This document shows, piece after piece, positions 1-7,272 of a stretch of 11,355 nt of DNA (position 1 is the stretch's first letter; the number at the start of each line of letters is the position of its first letter). The notes under the pieces are model-generated. The model did not search any database and was not told the DNA's origin. It saw only the letters and a program-made list of their open reading frames with translations. The position numbers and the translations under genes are program-made. The stretch is from Flavobacterium psychrophilum (lineage in GTDB: Bacteria; Bacteroidota; Bacteroidia; Flavobacteriales; Flavobacteriaceae), in NCBI GenBank assembly GCA_943325515.2, contig CALPPS020000079.1, forward strand, positions 1 to 11,355. The letters run 5' to 3'.

Positions 1-1
1 A

Positions 2-292
2 TTTGAAGACTGGAATAAAAAAGTAATCGAATTGCAAAAGCAAGGTTTTAAAATCAAATGCAGTTCAATAGTTGAGAACTCGGAATTTGAAACAGGAACA
101 GATTTAGCGGATATTTACTTTGCAAAAAGAAACAATGCGAGTAAAAATAGAGTTGAAATAATATTATCTGAAACTGAAAAGAAAATCCAACGGTTGTCAA
201 AAATAAATCCCTCTATAATTTCACTTATTGAAACTTTCGACTTAATTGACGAAAAAGGAAATGGAATTAGAAAAAATGTAATAACATTATAA
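2..292 (+). CDS. C-terminal end of an unidentified protein (5' truncated by window edge)
   Basis: The reading frame is open from base 2 to the TAA at 290-292, giving about 96 residues without an N-terminus. A TTG at 32 could be read as a start, but the frame continues upstream with plausible protein sequence (FEDWNKKVIEL), so this is best read as the tail of a longer gene. The fragment is lysine- and glutamate-rich. It contains the phrase GTDLADIYFAKR, and later NPSIISLIETFDL near the C-terminus. That arrangement faintly recalls the end of Toprim-like or DUF6371-type proteins of Bacteroidetes mobile elements, but this is a recollection of pattern and not a firm assignment. There is no signal peptide or membrane segment in the visible part. 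It is convergent with the peptidase gene, with only 7 nt between the two stop codons. Confidence 0.6.
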   Translation, partial: FEDWNKKVIELQKQGFKIKCSSIVENSEFETGTDLADIYFAKRNNASKNRVEIILSETEKKIQRLSKINPSIISLIETFDLIDEKGNGIRKNVITL

Positions 293-309
293 ATAATAGT
301 TATTTATAA
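287..309. terminator. AT-only hairpin spanning two convergent stop codons
   Basis: A perfect 10-bp inverted repeat (TTATAAATAA at 287-296 and TTATTTATAA at 300-309) is separated by a 3-nt loop. It contains the stop codons of both convergent genes. Its position fits a bidirectional terminator, but the stem has no G or C and neither side has a clear T tract, so termination is only a possibility. Confidence 0.3.
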
Positions 310-1352
310 ATAGCCACATTAATTACACCATCTTGATTAGCGCTTGCTCTGAACATACCATTAGTATTCATATCCATAACAATATTGCCTTTGTGGTCAA
401 TAGCAATTATTCCACCCCGCCCTTTTATATCCGTTATTTTTTTTATTACTCTGGATACTGCCGTTTTAAGTTTTACTCTTTTATATTCCATTAGAGCGGA
501 AACATCATGAGCCGCAACCAGTCTAATAAAATCTTCACCATGACCGGTACAAGAAATAGCACAGGTTTTATTATTAGCATAAGTACCAGCTCCAATAACT
601 GGAGAATCTCCTATACGATTATAATCTTTGTTGACAATACCTCCTGTTGATGTTCCGGCTGCAAGATTTCCAAATCTATCCATAACAACACAACCCACGG
701 TTCCATACTTATCTATTGAACTATTAAATGGGTCAAGCATGCCACTTGAACTGTCATTATCGAGTTTGATTTTTTTGGAATCTCGAATTTTGATAAATTC
801 ATCCCAACGCGATTGGTAAAAGAAGTAAGAAGTATCTACAATTTCAGTATTGTTTTCTTTGGCAAACTTCTCTGCACCTTTGCCAGAAAGGAAAACAAAT
901 TTTGATTTTTTCATAATGAGTTTTGCAGCACTGATAGGGTTCTTAATAGTTCTAACATTGGCCAAAGTCCCAGCGTCTAATGTTTTTCCGTCCATAATGG
1001 CAGCGTCCATTTGATTGGTTCCGTCATGAGCAAAAACAGAACCTTTGCCGGCATTAAACAATGGTGAATCTTCAAGTATTTTAATCACTGCTTCTACTAC
1101 ATCAACAGCTTGGGCTCCTTCAGCTAATAGAGTTCGTCCTTTATCTATAGCTTCCTCTAATTTTGCTTTATATTCTGCTTCTTTTTCAGGAGTCAGGTTT
1201 TTTTTGGCCATATTACCGGCACCTCCGTGTATAGCTATTGAGAAATTAGAATTCATTTTCAGCGGTTTTTCAGGTTGTTGTTTTTCTTGTGCTTGAATGA
1301 TATTGCAAGAGCATAATAACATTAAAACAATAAAATAAGTGATATAACGCAT
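300..1352 (-). CDS. Exported isoaspartyl peptidase / plant-type L-asparaginase (Ntn hydrolase)
   Basis: This 350-residue protein belongs to the N-terminal-nucleophile hydrolases that self-cleave and then hydrolyse beta-aspartyl dipeptides and often L-asparagine. The family hallmarks are visible: IHGGAG at 41-46; NAGKGS at 100-105; the autoproteolysis site YGTVG at 216-220 with Thr218 as predicted nucleophile; NRIGDSP at 245-251, whose Arg246 and Asp249 match the substrate carboxylate and amino binding residues of the family; and CTGHGE at 268-273. Cleavage before Thr218 would give alpha (about 190 residues after export) and beta (133 residues) chains. The start at 1352 adds MRYITYFIVLMLLCSCNIIQAQ, a signal peptide. 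It has either a lipobox-like LCSC (Cys16) or a signal peptidase I site after IQA, so the enzyme is expected in the periplasm or as a lipoprotein. Starting at Met33 would give a cytosolic form but would leave the signal peptide unexplained. It lies 74 nt after the ABC exporter gene on the same strand and has a candidate promoter of its own. Confidence 0.93.
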   Translation of the reverse strand: MRYITYFIVLMLLCSCNIIQAQEKQQPEKPLKMNSNFSIAIHGGAGNMAKKNLTPEKEAEYKAKLEEAIDKGRTLLAEGAQAVDVVEAVIKILEDSPLFNAGKGSVFAHDGTNQMDAAIMDGKTLDAGTLANVRTIKNPISAAKLIMKKSKFVFLSGKGAEKFAKENNTEIVDTSYFFYQSRWDEFIKIRDSKKIKLDNDSSSGMLDPFNSSIDKYGTVGCVVMDRFGNLAAGTSTGGIVNKDYNRIGDSPVIGAGTYANNKTCAISCTGHGEDFIRLVAAHDVSALMEYKRVKLKTAVSRVIKKITDIKGRGGIIAIDHKGNIVMDMNTNGMFRASANQDGVINVAIYK

Positions 1353-1385
1353 AGTGACAGTTTTATGTTGTTTTCAGTTAAAGAA

Positions 1386-1393
1386 CAAAATTA
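1386..1393 (-). promoter_or_regulatory. Candidate Bacteroidetes -7 box for the isoaspartyl peptidase gene
   Basis: On the minus strand this reads TAATTTTG, a full match to the Bacteroidetes -7 consensus TAnnTTTG, about 34 nt upstream of the ATG at 1352. No clean -33 TTG is seen at the expected distance; TTATG is the nearest sequence. It suggests the peptidase can be transcribed apart from the upstream ABC gene. Confidence 0.4.
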
Positions 1394-1426
1394 GTGTTTG
1401 CTTTTAACATAACTTGAGATATAGTT

Positions 1427-3103
1427 TTAATTATTTTTGACCAATTGTAATTCAAGATCATATTGCAAACTATGTTGTTTGTTCCGGTCGATTATCAGAA
1501 CGGTATGATTGGATCTATATTCTTCTAAAAGCACTACAATTTTATTTACTAAAGATTCATCCAATCCTTCAAAAGGTTCGTCTAAAAGCAATATTTTTTT
1601 GTTGGTTAATAAGGCTCTGGCCAACATTAATATTTTTCGTTGGCTGTACGAAATATTTTTGCCATTCTCAAATATAGGTTGATTTAAAACATTTTCGCCT
1701 TCGCTTTCTTTTACATAACCTAATTTTTGCAAAATGGCAAAAGCAGGTTGTCTTTTTTCTTCTTTTCGGCTATAAGAAATACACTCAAAAACGGTTTTTC
1801 CAATTAGCGGGAATTCATCCGAAAGTATTGTTACCTTTTTTCTGAGTAGTAATTTACTATAGTTGTTGATATTGATTTTACCAATTAAAATTTCACCTTC
1901 TTTGGCTTCATACAAACCTGTAATTAATTTAAACAAGGTACTTTTACCTGTTTGGTGTTCCCCGGAAATTAGTATCAATGCATTGGACGGAATTTGGAAG
2001 GAAAGATTATTTATAATGTTTTCGCCATTGGCAAATGCAAAGGAAACATTCTTGAATTCGATACTGCCAGAAGTTATTTCTTTGTCGGATGGATTTTGAT
2101 TTACTTCTTGCTTGGCATTGTAAACCCGAAGAAGTTTAGTGAATGAAATGTCGCCTGCCTGCCAAATAAAGTTCACACTTAATATTCGTTTTAATACCGG
2201 AATAACGTTTACCATTGTCATGATAAACGTCAATAAAATGTGCCCGTGTATTTTGTAATGCCCCTCGTGTTTCATGTCATATGCTATCCATAAAATAAGG
2301 GCCAACATGCTGTATAACATAAAAGGCAACAATGCGAATATCAGTGAATAAAGTTTATAATATTTTACTCCATACTGGTATAAACTGGTGGAACCTTTAG
2401 CGTATTTTTCGTTTTCTACATTTTGTCTGTTAAAGACTTTTATTGTTAAAATGGAATTTAACCGAGAGGAAACAAAGGAAAGGTTATTAGACCTTCTATT
2501 TCTTCTTTTTCCGGTAAGAACTTTTAGTTTTTTATTTAGGTATAAAATGGAAATAAAAATTACAGGATAAGAAGCTAATAGAATTAATGTTAAATGAACA
2601 TTTAGAAATGCTAAAACAATTAATGCCAAGATTAGATGAAGACAGTCATTTACAAATGTTATAATCCCTTTGGTAAGATAATTTTGAATTGCTGATAAGT
2701 CACCTGTATAGCGAAGTAAGTAGAGCCCTGTTTCTTTTTTTTGATGAACTTCCAGTTTGGCGTTGAGTTGCCTTAAAAATAAACTTTCTCTTATATTTTT
2801 AGCTAATAATTCACCTGTTATACCTAGATAATATTTCATTAGGAAATCGGTGATGAATTTACTTATAATTAGGACTGAAAAAACAATGAAAAATACTTTA
2901 ATTGTAGTTATATTTCCAAATAACACATCAAACATTTTGCCCCTTGCAGAATGGGTATGAAGTGCTATTTGATAATATTTTCCTAAAAAAATAGGAATAA
3001 AAATTGTTGCAACGATGCTTAAAAATCCGAATACAAAAGAAGCCGAGATAACTTTACTATTATTTTTTATGAATTCGGTAAGCAGCGTTTTTTTAGTTTG
3101 CAT
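1427..3103 (-). CDS. ABC exporter half-transporter (fused TM and ATPase domains) with degenerate ATPase motifs
   Basis: The protein is 558 residues, the usual size for an ABCB-type half-transporter that dimerises in the inner membrane. Residues 1-320 form the membrane domain, with hydrophobic segments near 20-40, 66-90, 147-190 (two helices) and 252-305 (two helices). Residues 347-558 form the nucleotide-binding domain. Walker A is GEHQTGKST at 381-389 and Walker B is ILLLDEP at 504-510 with the catalytic Glu509, so ATP binding looks intact. Three other motifs are altered. The Q-loop has Ser428 or Asp429 where Gln is expected. The signature reads ISYSQ (484-488) instead of LSGGQ. The switch position carries Asp539 (VLIIDRN) instead of His. 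The start codon lies inside the end of the P-loop NTPase gene, an 11-nt overlap that implies translational coupling. The substrate is unknown. There is no N-terminal C39 peptidase domain, so it is not a bacteriocin-processing exporter of that class. Confidence 0.9.
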   Translation of the reverse strand: MQTKKTLLTEFIKNNSKVISASFVFGFLSIVATIFIPIFLGKYYQIALHTHSARGKMFDVLFGNITTIKVFFIVFSVLIISKFITDFLMKYYLGITGELLAKNIRESLFLRQLNAKLEVHQKKETGLYLLRYTGDLSAIQNYLTKGIITFVNDCLHLILALIVLAFLNVHLTLILLASYPVIFISILYLNKKLKVLTGKRRNRRSNNLSFVSSRLNSILTIKVFNRQNVENEKYAKGSTSLYQYGVKYYKLYSLIFALLPFMLYSMLALILWIAYDMKHEGHYKIHGHILLTFIMTMVNVIPVLKRILSVNFIWQAGDISFTKLLRVYNAKQEVNQNPSDKEITSGSIEFKNVSFAFANGENIINNLSFQIPSNALILISGEHQTGKSTLFKLITGLYEAKEGEILIGKININNYSKLLLRKKVTILSDEFPLIGKTVFECISYSRKEEKRQPAFAILQKLGYVKESEGENVLNQPIFENGKNISYSQRKILMLARALLTNKKILLLDEPFEGLDESLVNKIVVLLEEYRSNHTVLIIDRNKQHSLQYDLELQLVKNN

Positions 3104-4127
3104 ATTCTTTTATGAAACAGTCTATAGATTCTCCTGTCATTAATTCATCGATTGTTAATACAGGGATTTTGGTTCTGTCTTTTACTTCTTCAATTAATAA
3201 TGGGCTCATTGTAAATACACCACTAAGTGCTCCCGGTGTAAATCCTAGTTTAGATAAGAAATCAATTCCAAAAAATACCGCTAAACTATCGCCACAAGAG
3301 AAAATAATATTATTAATGGTAGCCATAAATGCTTTATCACGCAATAAGAACTCGGTTTCACGTTGTAATAGACCATCGGCTATTTCCATCACAATATATT
3401 CTGGTTTTGTTGGCTCAAGTTGGTGTAATAGTGTTTGATATAAATTTAGTAATTCTTGCTTATCACACATATAGGTAGATGGAAAACCTGCATTGGTAAA
3501 ATCAACGGTTTTATCAGCGCCACAGTCAAAAACTAAATCCATGTCCTTAGTATAGCAAGTTCCTGTTAGTTTAATAAAGGCTACTTTCTTATCGGCAGCT
3601 TTAAGACCGCGTGCTAAGAAGGCTGCAGTAGTTGTTTTACCACTATCCATAGAAGAACCTATAGATAAAATTACTTTTGCATTATTAGGTACATAACCAT
3701 TGAATGGTATAGCAGGAGTTTCTCTGTGAATCGTATTAATTATTTCTCCTTTTTCGTCAACTGCATATCCCACTAATCGAACTTGAGTGGCAGGAATGTG
3801 TTTGAAATTGGCATGTTTTGATTTTAGTATACCAATTGCACCACCTGCTCCCAAGATGTCAAGTAGTTCTGTTGGTTCATTAGGCACATATCCTTCAAAT
3901 TGTTCGGTAGCATACCTGTTGGCAAAGGCAGCCATAATGATATCGCCTTCCACAATGGTCATGATACGTTTACTTTCTGATTGTATAGTGCGATGTTTTC
4001 CTAATTCTAATACTTCAAAAACGGCTACATCGCCTTTTTTGGGTGTATAGGTAAGGTTTCTGCTTTTATCAATAGTAAAACTCTTAATATCACGGCAGAT
4101 AATGGTTTTCTTAATTTTAGATAACAT
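3093..4127 (-). CDS. P-loop NTPase of unknown function, coupled to the ABC exporter
   Basis: This 344-residue protein appears soluble, with no signal peptide or membrane helix. Residues 1-150 look like a beta-rich domain (KKGDVAVFEVLELG at 30-43, EGDIIMAAFANRYAT at 60-74). Residues 151-344 form a P-loop domain. Walker A is GSSMDSGKTT at 157-166, followed by FIKLTGT at 184-190. That arrangement resembles the SIMIBI-class enzymes such as dethiobiotin synthetase and MobB, where a lysine/threonine segment follows the first helix. Two further stretches look conserved in character: DFTNAGFPSTY (209-219) and YIVMEIADGLLQRET (244-258). The second is placed where a Walker B/switch acid would be expected (Glu248, Asp251). 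I do not recognise a named family. It could be a kinase, a ligase or a nucleotide-dependent switch. The gene follows the SBBP gene by 37 nt without a visible promoter box and overlaps the ABC gene by 11 nt, so the two products very likely act together. Confidence 0.8.
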   Translation of the reverse strand: MLSKIKKTIICRDIKSFTIDKSRNLTYTPKKGDVAVFEVLELGKHRTIQSESKRIMTIVEGDIIMAAFANRYATEQFEGYVPNEPTELLDILGAGGAIGILKSKHANFKHIPATQVRLVGYAVDEKGEIINTIHRETPAIPFNGYVPNNAKVILSIGSSMDSGKTTTAAFLARGLKAADKKVAFIKLTGTCYTKDMDLVFDCGADKTVDFTNAGFPSTYMCDKQELLNLYQTLLHQLEPTKPEYIVMEIADGLLQRETEFLLRDKAFMATINNIIFSCGDSLAVFFGIDFLSKLGFTPGALSGVFTMSPLLIEEVKDRTKIPVLTIDELMTGESIDCFIKEYAN

Positions 4128-4164
4128 ACTATTTGGTAATTTAGGTTGATTTATAGTTAATCGG

Positions 4165-7068
4165 TTAGTTGATAATAATTTTTTTGGTGTCTATTTTCGA
4201 ACTTCCATTCATTACCTGAAGGATGTATGTTCCTGTAGTCAGGTTTTGAATGTATACTTCAGCTACTGAAGAAGCCAAGTTAGAAGAGGTGTAAACTACT
4301 CTTCCGGTCATATCAGATATGATAACACTAAGACTGTTGTTATCAGATGGCAATTGTGAAGCGTCAATCGTGATATAGTTTTTGGCTGGATTAGGATATA
4401 CTTTTATACTTCCTGAATAGTTTGCTGTTGTATCGATGCCTAAAGTTACAGGGTCGTATTTAAGTGTGGTAAAATCGGCTTGCGCATTGATGCCAAAACT
4501 ACTTCCTGTTACATAAATAAAATTATTTTTGAATAGGATGCATTGTGGAATGTCTTCTCCATTATTAGTTCCATTATAAGTTAGGACATTGCTCATCAAT
4601 CCGGCTGATGTGAATTTAACTGTAGCATAATCATAATTTGCAGTTCCGTTCGCCATTCCGGTTAGATAAATGTTATTTGATGTGTCTGTAGCTATATCAA
4701 AGGCTTGGTCATCTCCATTTGCTGTACCGTTATAAGTATTTGCCCACACTAAATTTCCATTGGTATCGTATTTTAATAACGCAATATCATTATTAATTGT
4801 AGTGCTTTGTGTATCTGTATCCACTGTTGCGGCAACAACAATATTTCCTGCAGTATCTAATTTGATAGCATCGGCCAAGTCATTTCCACCAGCAGTTCCA
4901 TCGTATCGTTTTATCCATTGCGTTGCACCTGCGGAGTTAATTTTGATGGTTACGATATCAGTATTGGTAAGACCCGCATTATCACTATTTCCTGTAATGT
5001 ATACGTTTTCAGTAGCATCGATTTCCATGAAAAAGCCTTCATCATTACCGCCACCATTATAGGCATTTACCCATTGTTGGGCACCAGTTGTATTATATTT
5101 TAAAACAATATAATCATAGTTAGTGCCGTTAAATGTTCTTCCGCCAACATATACATTTCCAGAAGGCGCTACACGAACAACTCTACCAGTATCAATTAAA
5201 TTTCCTACACCGTTATAACGTGTTGCCCATAAAAATACTCCGTTGCTATTGTATTTCATGGTAAGGATATCATCATTAGAAATTACATTACTAGCATCGC
5301 TATCGCTTCTTCCTGTAAGATAAATATTGTTGCTAGCGTCTAAAACCATAGACAATGCTCTATCGGTTTCCGTATTAAAATCATAACTAGTTACCCAAAG
5401 TTGATTTCCGTTAGTATCATATTTTGCAATGGTATAATCACTTGAAGATCCTTTGTTATGCGTATAACCAGCTACGTAAATATTACCAAGATTATCTACT
5501 GCTACTGCTTGAGCCGAATCTGAACTACCAACTGAAGTTCCATTTATGGTTCTTATCCATGCAGTAGCACCTGTTGTGCTTATTTTTTGTAACGCAAAGT
5601 TTCTATCGGTTCCATATTCTTCTACATTACCTGCTATAAAAATATTTCCAGTAGCATCCATTACCATGGCATTTGGTTTGTCGGTATTGTCTCCTTGTTC
5701 GTTGAAAGTATTAACCCATTGGGATACGCCAGCACTATTGTATTTAATCGTTACACCATTTTTTTGAGGGATAACTTCTGAAGAACCCGTTACAATGACA
5801 TTGCCTAAGGCATCTTCTATAATTCCTTTTGGAATATCATTTGATGAAACACTAGCCGTATATAGTTGTGACCATTGTATTGTACCTGTTGTATTGTATT
5901 TTAAGGTTACATAATCATTCACCACATTGGCAGTTGAATCTGTGTCAACTGAACCCGTTATAAATACACTTCCAGTAGGACTAACATAAAAAGCTGTTGG
6001 AATATCATCATTCAAAGCTGAACCACTGTAGGTATTAATCCATTGTTGAGCGCCTAAACTATTATATTTTATAGTGGTAATGTCATAATTTACAGCTATT
6101 GCTCCCACATCACTTTGACCAGTAACATATAAGTTTCCAGCAGAGTCGATACCGATGTTTGTGGCACGATTATCTCCAATTGCATTGTCGTAAACCGTTG
6201 CCCATTGTTGTACCCCCGATGCGTTATAACATACAGTAGCATAATCAAAATCAATATTTCTACTTCTTCCAGTTACATAGATATTTCCATTAGCTGGATT
6301 GATTACAAGATCGGTAGCCCAATCATTTCTTGTTCTGTCATATCTAACAGACCAGATTGGAGTTCCTGTAGTAGTATTGTATTTCACAGTTAAATAATCA
6401 TAATTAACTAAATTGTCAGAACGTCCTGTTACTACAGGATTTCCTGTTGGATCAAGCACTATTTTGGAAGGGCGATCAATGCCATTTCCTGTTCCGTTGG
6501 TTCTTTGTACCCATTGTTGAACTCCGGAGGCGTTATATTTTAGTACTACATAATCGTCACTTGCATTTGTAGTTGAGTCAGGGTCACTTTGTCCAGTTAC
6601 AAAAACATTACCGCTGTTGTCTACAACTATGCTATTACCTTGTTCATATTGATCGGTAGTAAAACCATAATTGGTTGACCACTGGATAACGCCTAGTGAA
6701 TTATACTTTATAGTAACAATATCCGTAGCAGAAGAATTGAATTTTGCATATCCAGTGATGTATATATTGCCTGAAGTATCCATAGTCATAGCCAAAGCAG
6801 CATCAACTCCCGAAGCAGGTGCATTATAAATATTTCTCCACACAGTATTACCATTGGCATCCAGTTTTAACAACAAGATATCTTGATTATTTCCAGAAAT
6901 CACCGTTGAACCTGCTAAGTAAACATTACCTGAGGCATCAGTCATCACTGCGGTAAAACGATCACTATAATCACCTTGTCCGTTATAACGATTTTCCCAT
7001 ACTTGAGCCGATGTAGTAATCGTTGTTAATAATGCAATTGCAAATAAAAAAGTGGTTTTTAATTTCAT
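4165..7068 (-). CDS. Secreted SBBP-repeat beta-propeller protein with T9SS type A sorting domain
   Basis: The protein is 967 residues. A signal peptide (MKLKTTFLFAIALLTTITTSAQ, 1-22) is followed by about 16 degenerate units of roughly 53 residues up to about residue 872. Each unit has the pattern D-x-x-GN-(I/V)-Y-(V/L)-TG, then D-(Y/I)-x-T-x-KYN-x-x-G, then x-Q-W-x-x-x-Y. This is the seven-bladed beta-propeller-repeat (SBBP) type, which builds beta-propeller blades. Residues 890-967 are a Por secretion-system C-terminal domain: VYPNPAKNYITI at the start, MTGRVVY in the middle, and TTGTYILQV plus KKIIIN at the end. The route is Sec to the periplasm, then T9SS across the outer membrane, with release or attachment at the cell surface. 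No catalytic domain is seen, so it is more likely a binding or structural surface protein than an enzyme. Its tryptophan position is lost in the fifteenth unit (LMSNVLTYN). It is divergent from the receptor gene at 7273 and is probably the first gene of the minus-strand block. Confidence 0.92.
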   Translation of the reverse strand: MKLKTTFLFAIALLTTITTSAQVWENRYNGQGDYSDRFTAVMTDASGNVYLAGSTVISGNNQDILLLKLDANGNTVWRNIYNAPASGVDAALAMTMDTSGNIYITGYAKFNSSATDIVTIKYNSLGVIQWSTNYGFTTDQYEQGNSIVVDNSGNVFVTGQSDPDSTTNASDDYVVLKYNASGVQQWVQRTNGTGNGIDRPSKIVLDPTGNPVVTGRSDNLVNYDYLTVKYNTTTGTPIWSVRYDRTRNDWATDLVINPANGNIYVTGRSRNIDFDYATVCYNASGVQQWATVYDNAIGDNRATNIGIDSAGNLYVTGQSDVGAIAVNYDITTIKYNSLGAQQWINTYSGSALNDDIPTAFYVSPTGSVFITGSVDTDSTANVVNDYVTLKYNTTGTIQWSQLYTASVSSNDIPKGIIEDALGNVIVTGSSEVIPQKNGVTIKYNSAGVSQWVNTFNEQGDNTDKPNAMVMDATGNIFIAGNVEEYGTDRNFALQKISTTGATAWIRTINGTSVGSSDSAQAVAVDNLGNIYVAGYTHNKGSSSDYTIAKYDTNGNQLWVTSYDFNTETDRALSMVLDASNNIYLTGRSDSDASNVISNDDILTMKYNSNGVFLWATRYNGVGNLIDTGRVVRVAPSGNVYVGGRTFNGTNYDYIVLKYNTTGAQQWVNAYNGGGNDEGFFMEIDATENVYITGNSDNAGLTNTDIVTIKINSAGATQWIKRYDGTAGGNDLADAIKLDTAGNIVVAATVDTDTQSTTINNDIALLKYDTNGNLVWANTYNGTANGDDQAFDIATDTSNNIYLTGMANGTANYDYATVKFTSAGLMSNVLTYNGTNNGEDIPQCILFKNNFIYVTGSSFGINAQADFTTLKYDPVTLGIDTTANYSGSIKVYPNPAKNYITIDASQLPSDNNSLSVIISDMTGRVVYTSSNLASSVAEVYIQNLTTGTYILQVMNGSSKIDTKKIIIN
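4453..7002 (-). repeat. Array of about 16 SBBP protein repeats encoded in tandem
   Basis: The tandem units of about 160 bp are visible at protein level. At least fourteen are marked by a Trp followed three to four residues later by an aromatic residue (for example TVWRNIY, VQQWATVY, AQQWINTY). At DNA level the copies have drifted, and no two adjacent units are near-identical, so this is an old protein repeat and not a recently expanded satellite. Confidence 0.8.
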
Positions 7069-7272
7069 AAAAATTGTTTGGATTGGTTTGTTTTATTTTT
7101 AAATAATTAGGGAAAAACAATAGTATTTCTTAATATAAACTGAAGTTTAATTGGTTTTTCATTTGATTAAAAAAATCTTCCACAGTTTTGATTTATATTT
7201 TTAACATATTATACAACAAAAATATATATTTTTACCCTACCTAATTAATTTAATAATAAATAACATAAAAAA
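7069..7272. promoter_or_regulatory. Divergent intergenic region between SBBP gene and TonB receptor gene
   Basis: This 204-bp region is very AT-rich and must hold the start signals of both divergent genes. On the minus strand, TATTTTTG (plus positions 7217-7224) matches the Bacteroidetes -7 consensus TAnnTTTG. It would give a leader of about 140 nt for the SBBP gene, but no -33 TTG is seen at the proper distance. For the plus-strand gene only near matches occur, such as TATATTTT at 7223-7230. There is no purine-rich ribosome-binding site before the ATG at 7273, which is normal in Bacteroidetes. Confidence 0.4.

Noticed and set aside
628..1296. Plus-strand open frames (628-819, 1045-1296)
   Set aside because: They lie wholly inside the isoaspartyl peptidase gene on the other strand and show no protein-like motifs or signals.
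1427..3103. Peptidase-containing bacteriocin exporter
   Set aside because: There is no N-terminal C39 peptidase domain and no precursor peptide with a double-glycine leader nearby.
3093..4127. DUF1611/DgcN-type N-acetyl-D-glutamate racemase partner
   Set aside because: The Walker A context is similar in style, but I see no HQPGR-type motif and no adjacent enolase-family epimerase, so the name is not supported.
4760..6393. Several plus-strand open frames under the SBBP gene (4760-5062, 4918-5103, 5546-5767, 6205-6393)
   Set aside because: They are antisense shadows of a repetitive coding sequence; their similarity to each other comes from the repeats.
4453..7002. CRISPR-like or satellite DNA array
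   Set aside because: The periodicity is about 160 bp and exists at protein level only. There are no identical short repeats with unique spacers.
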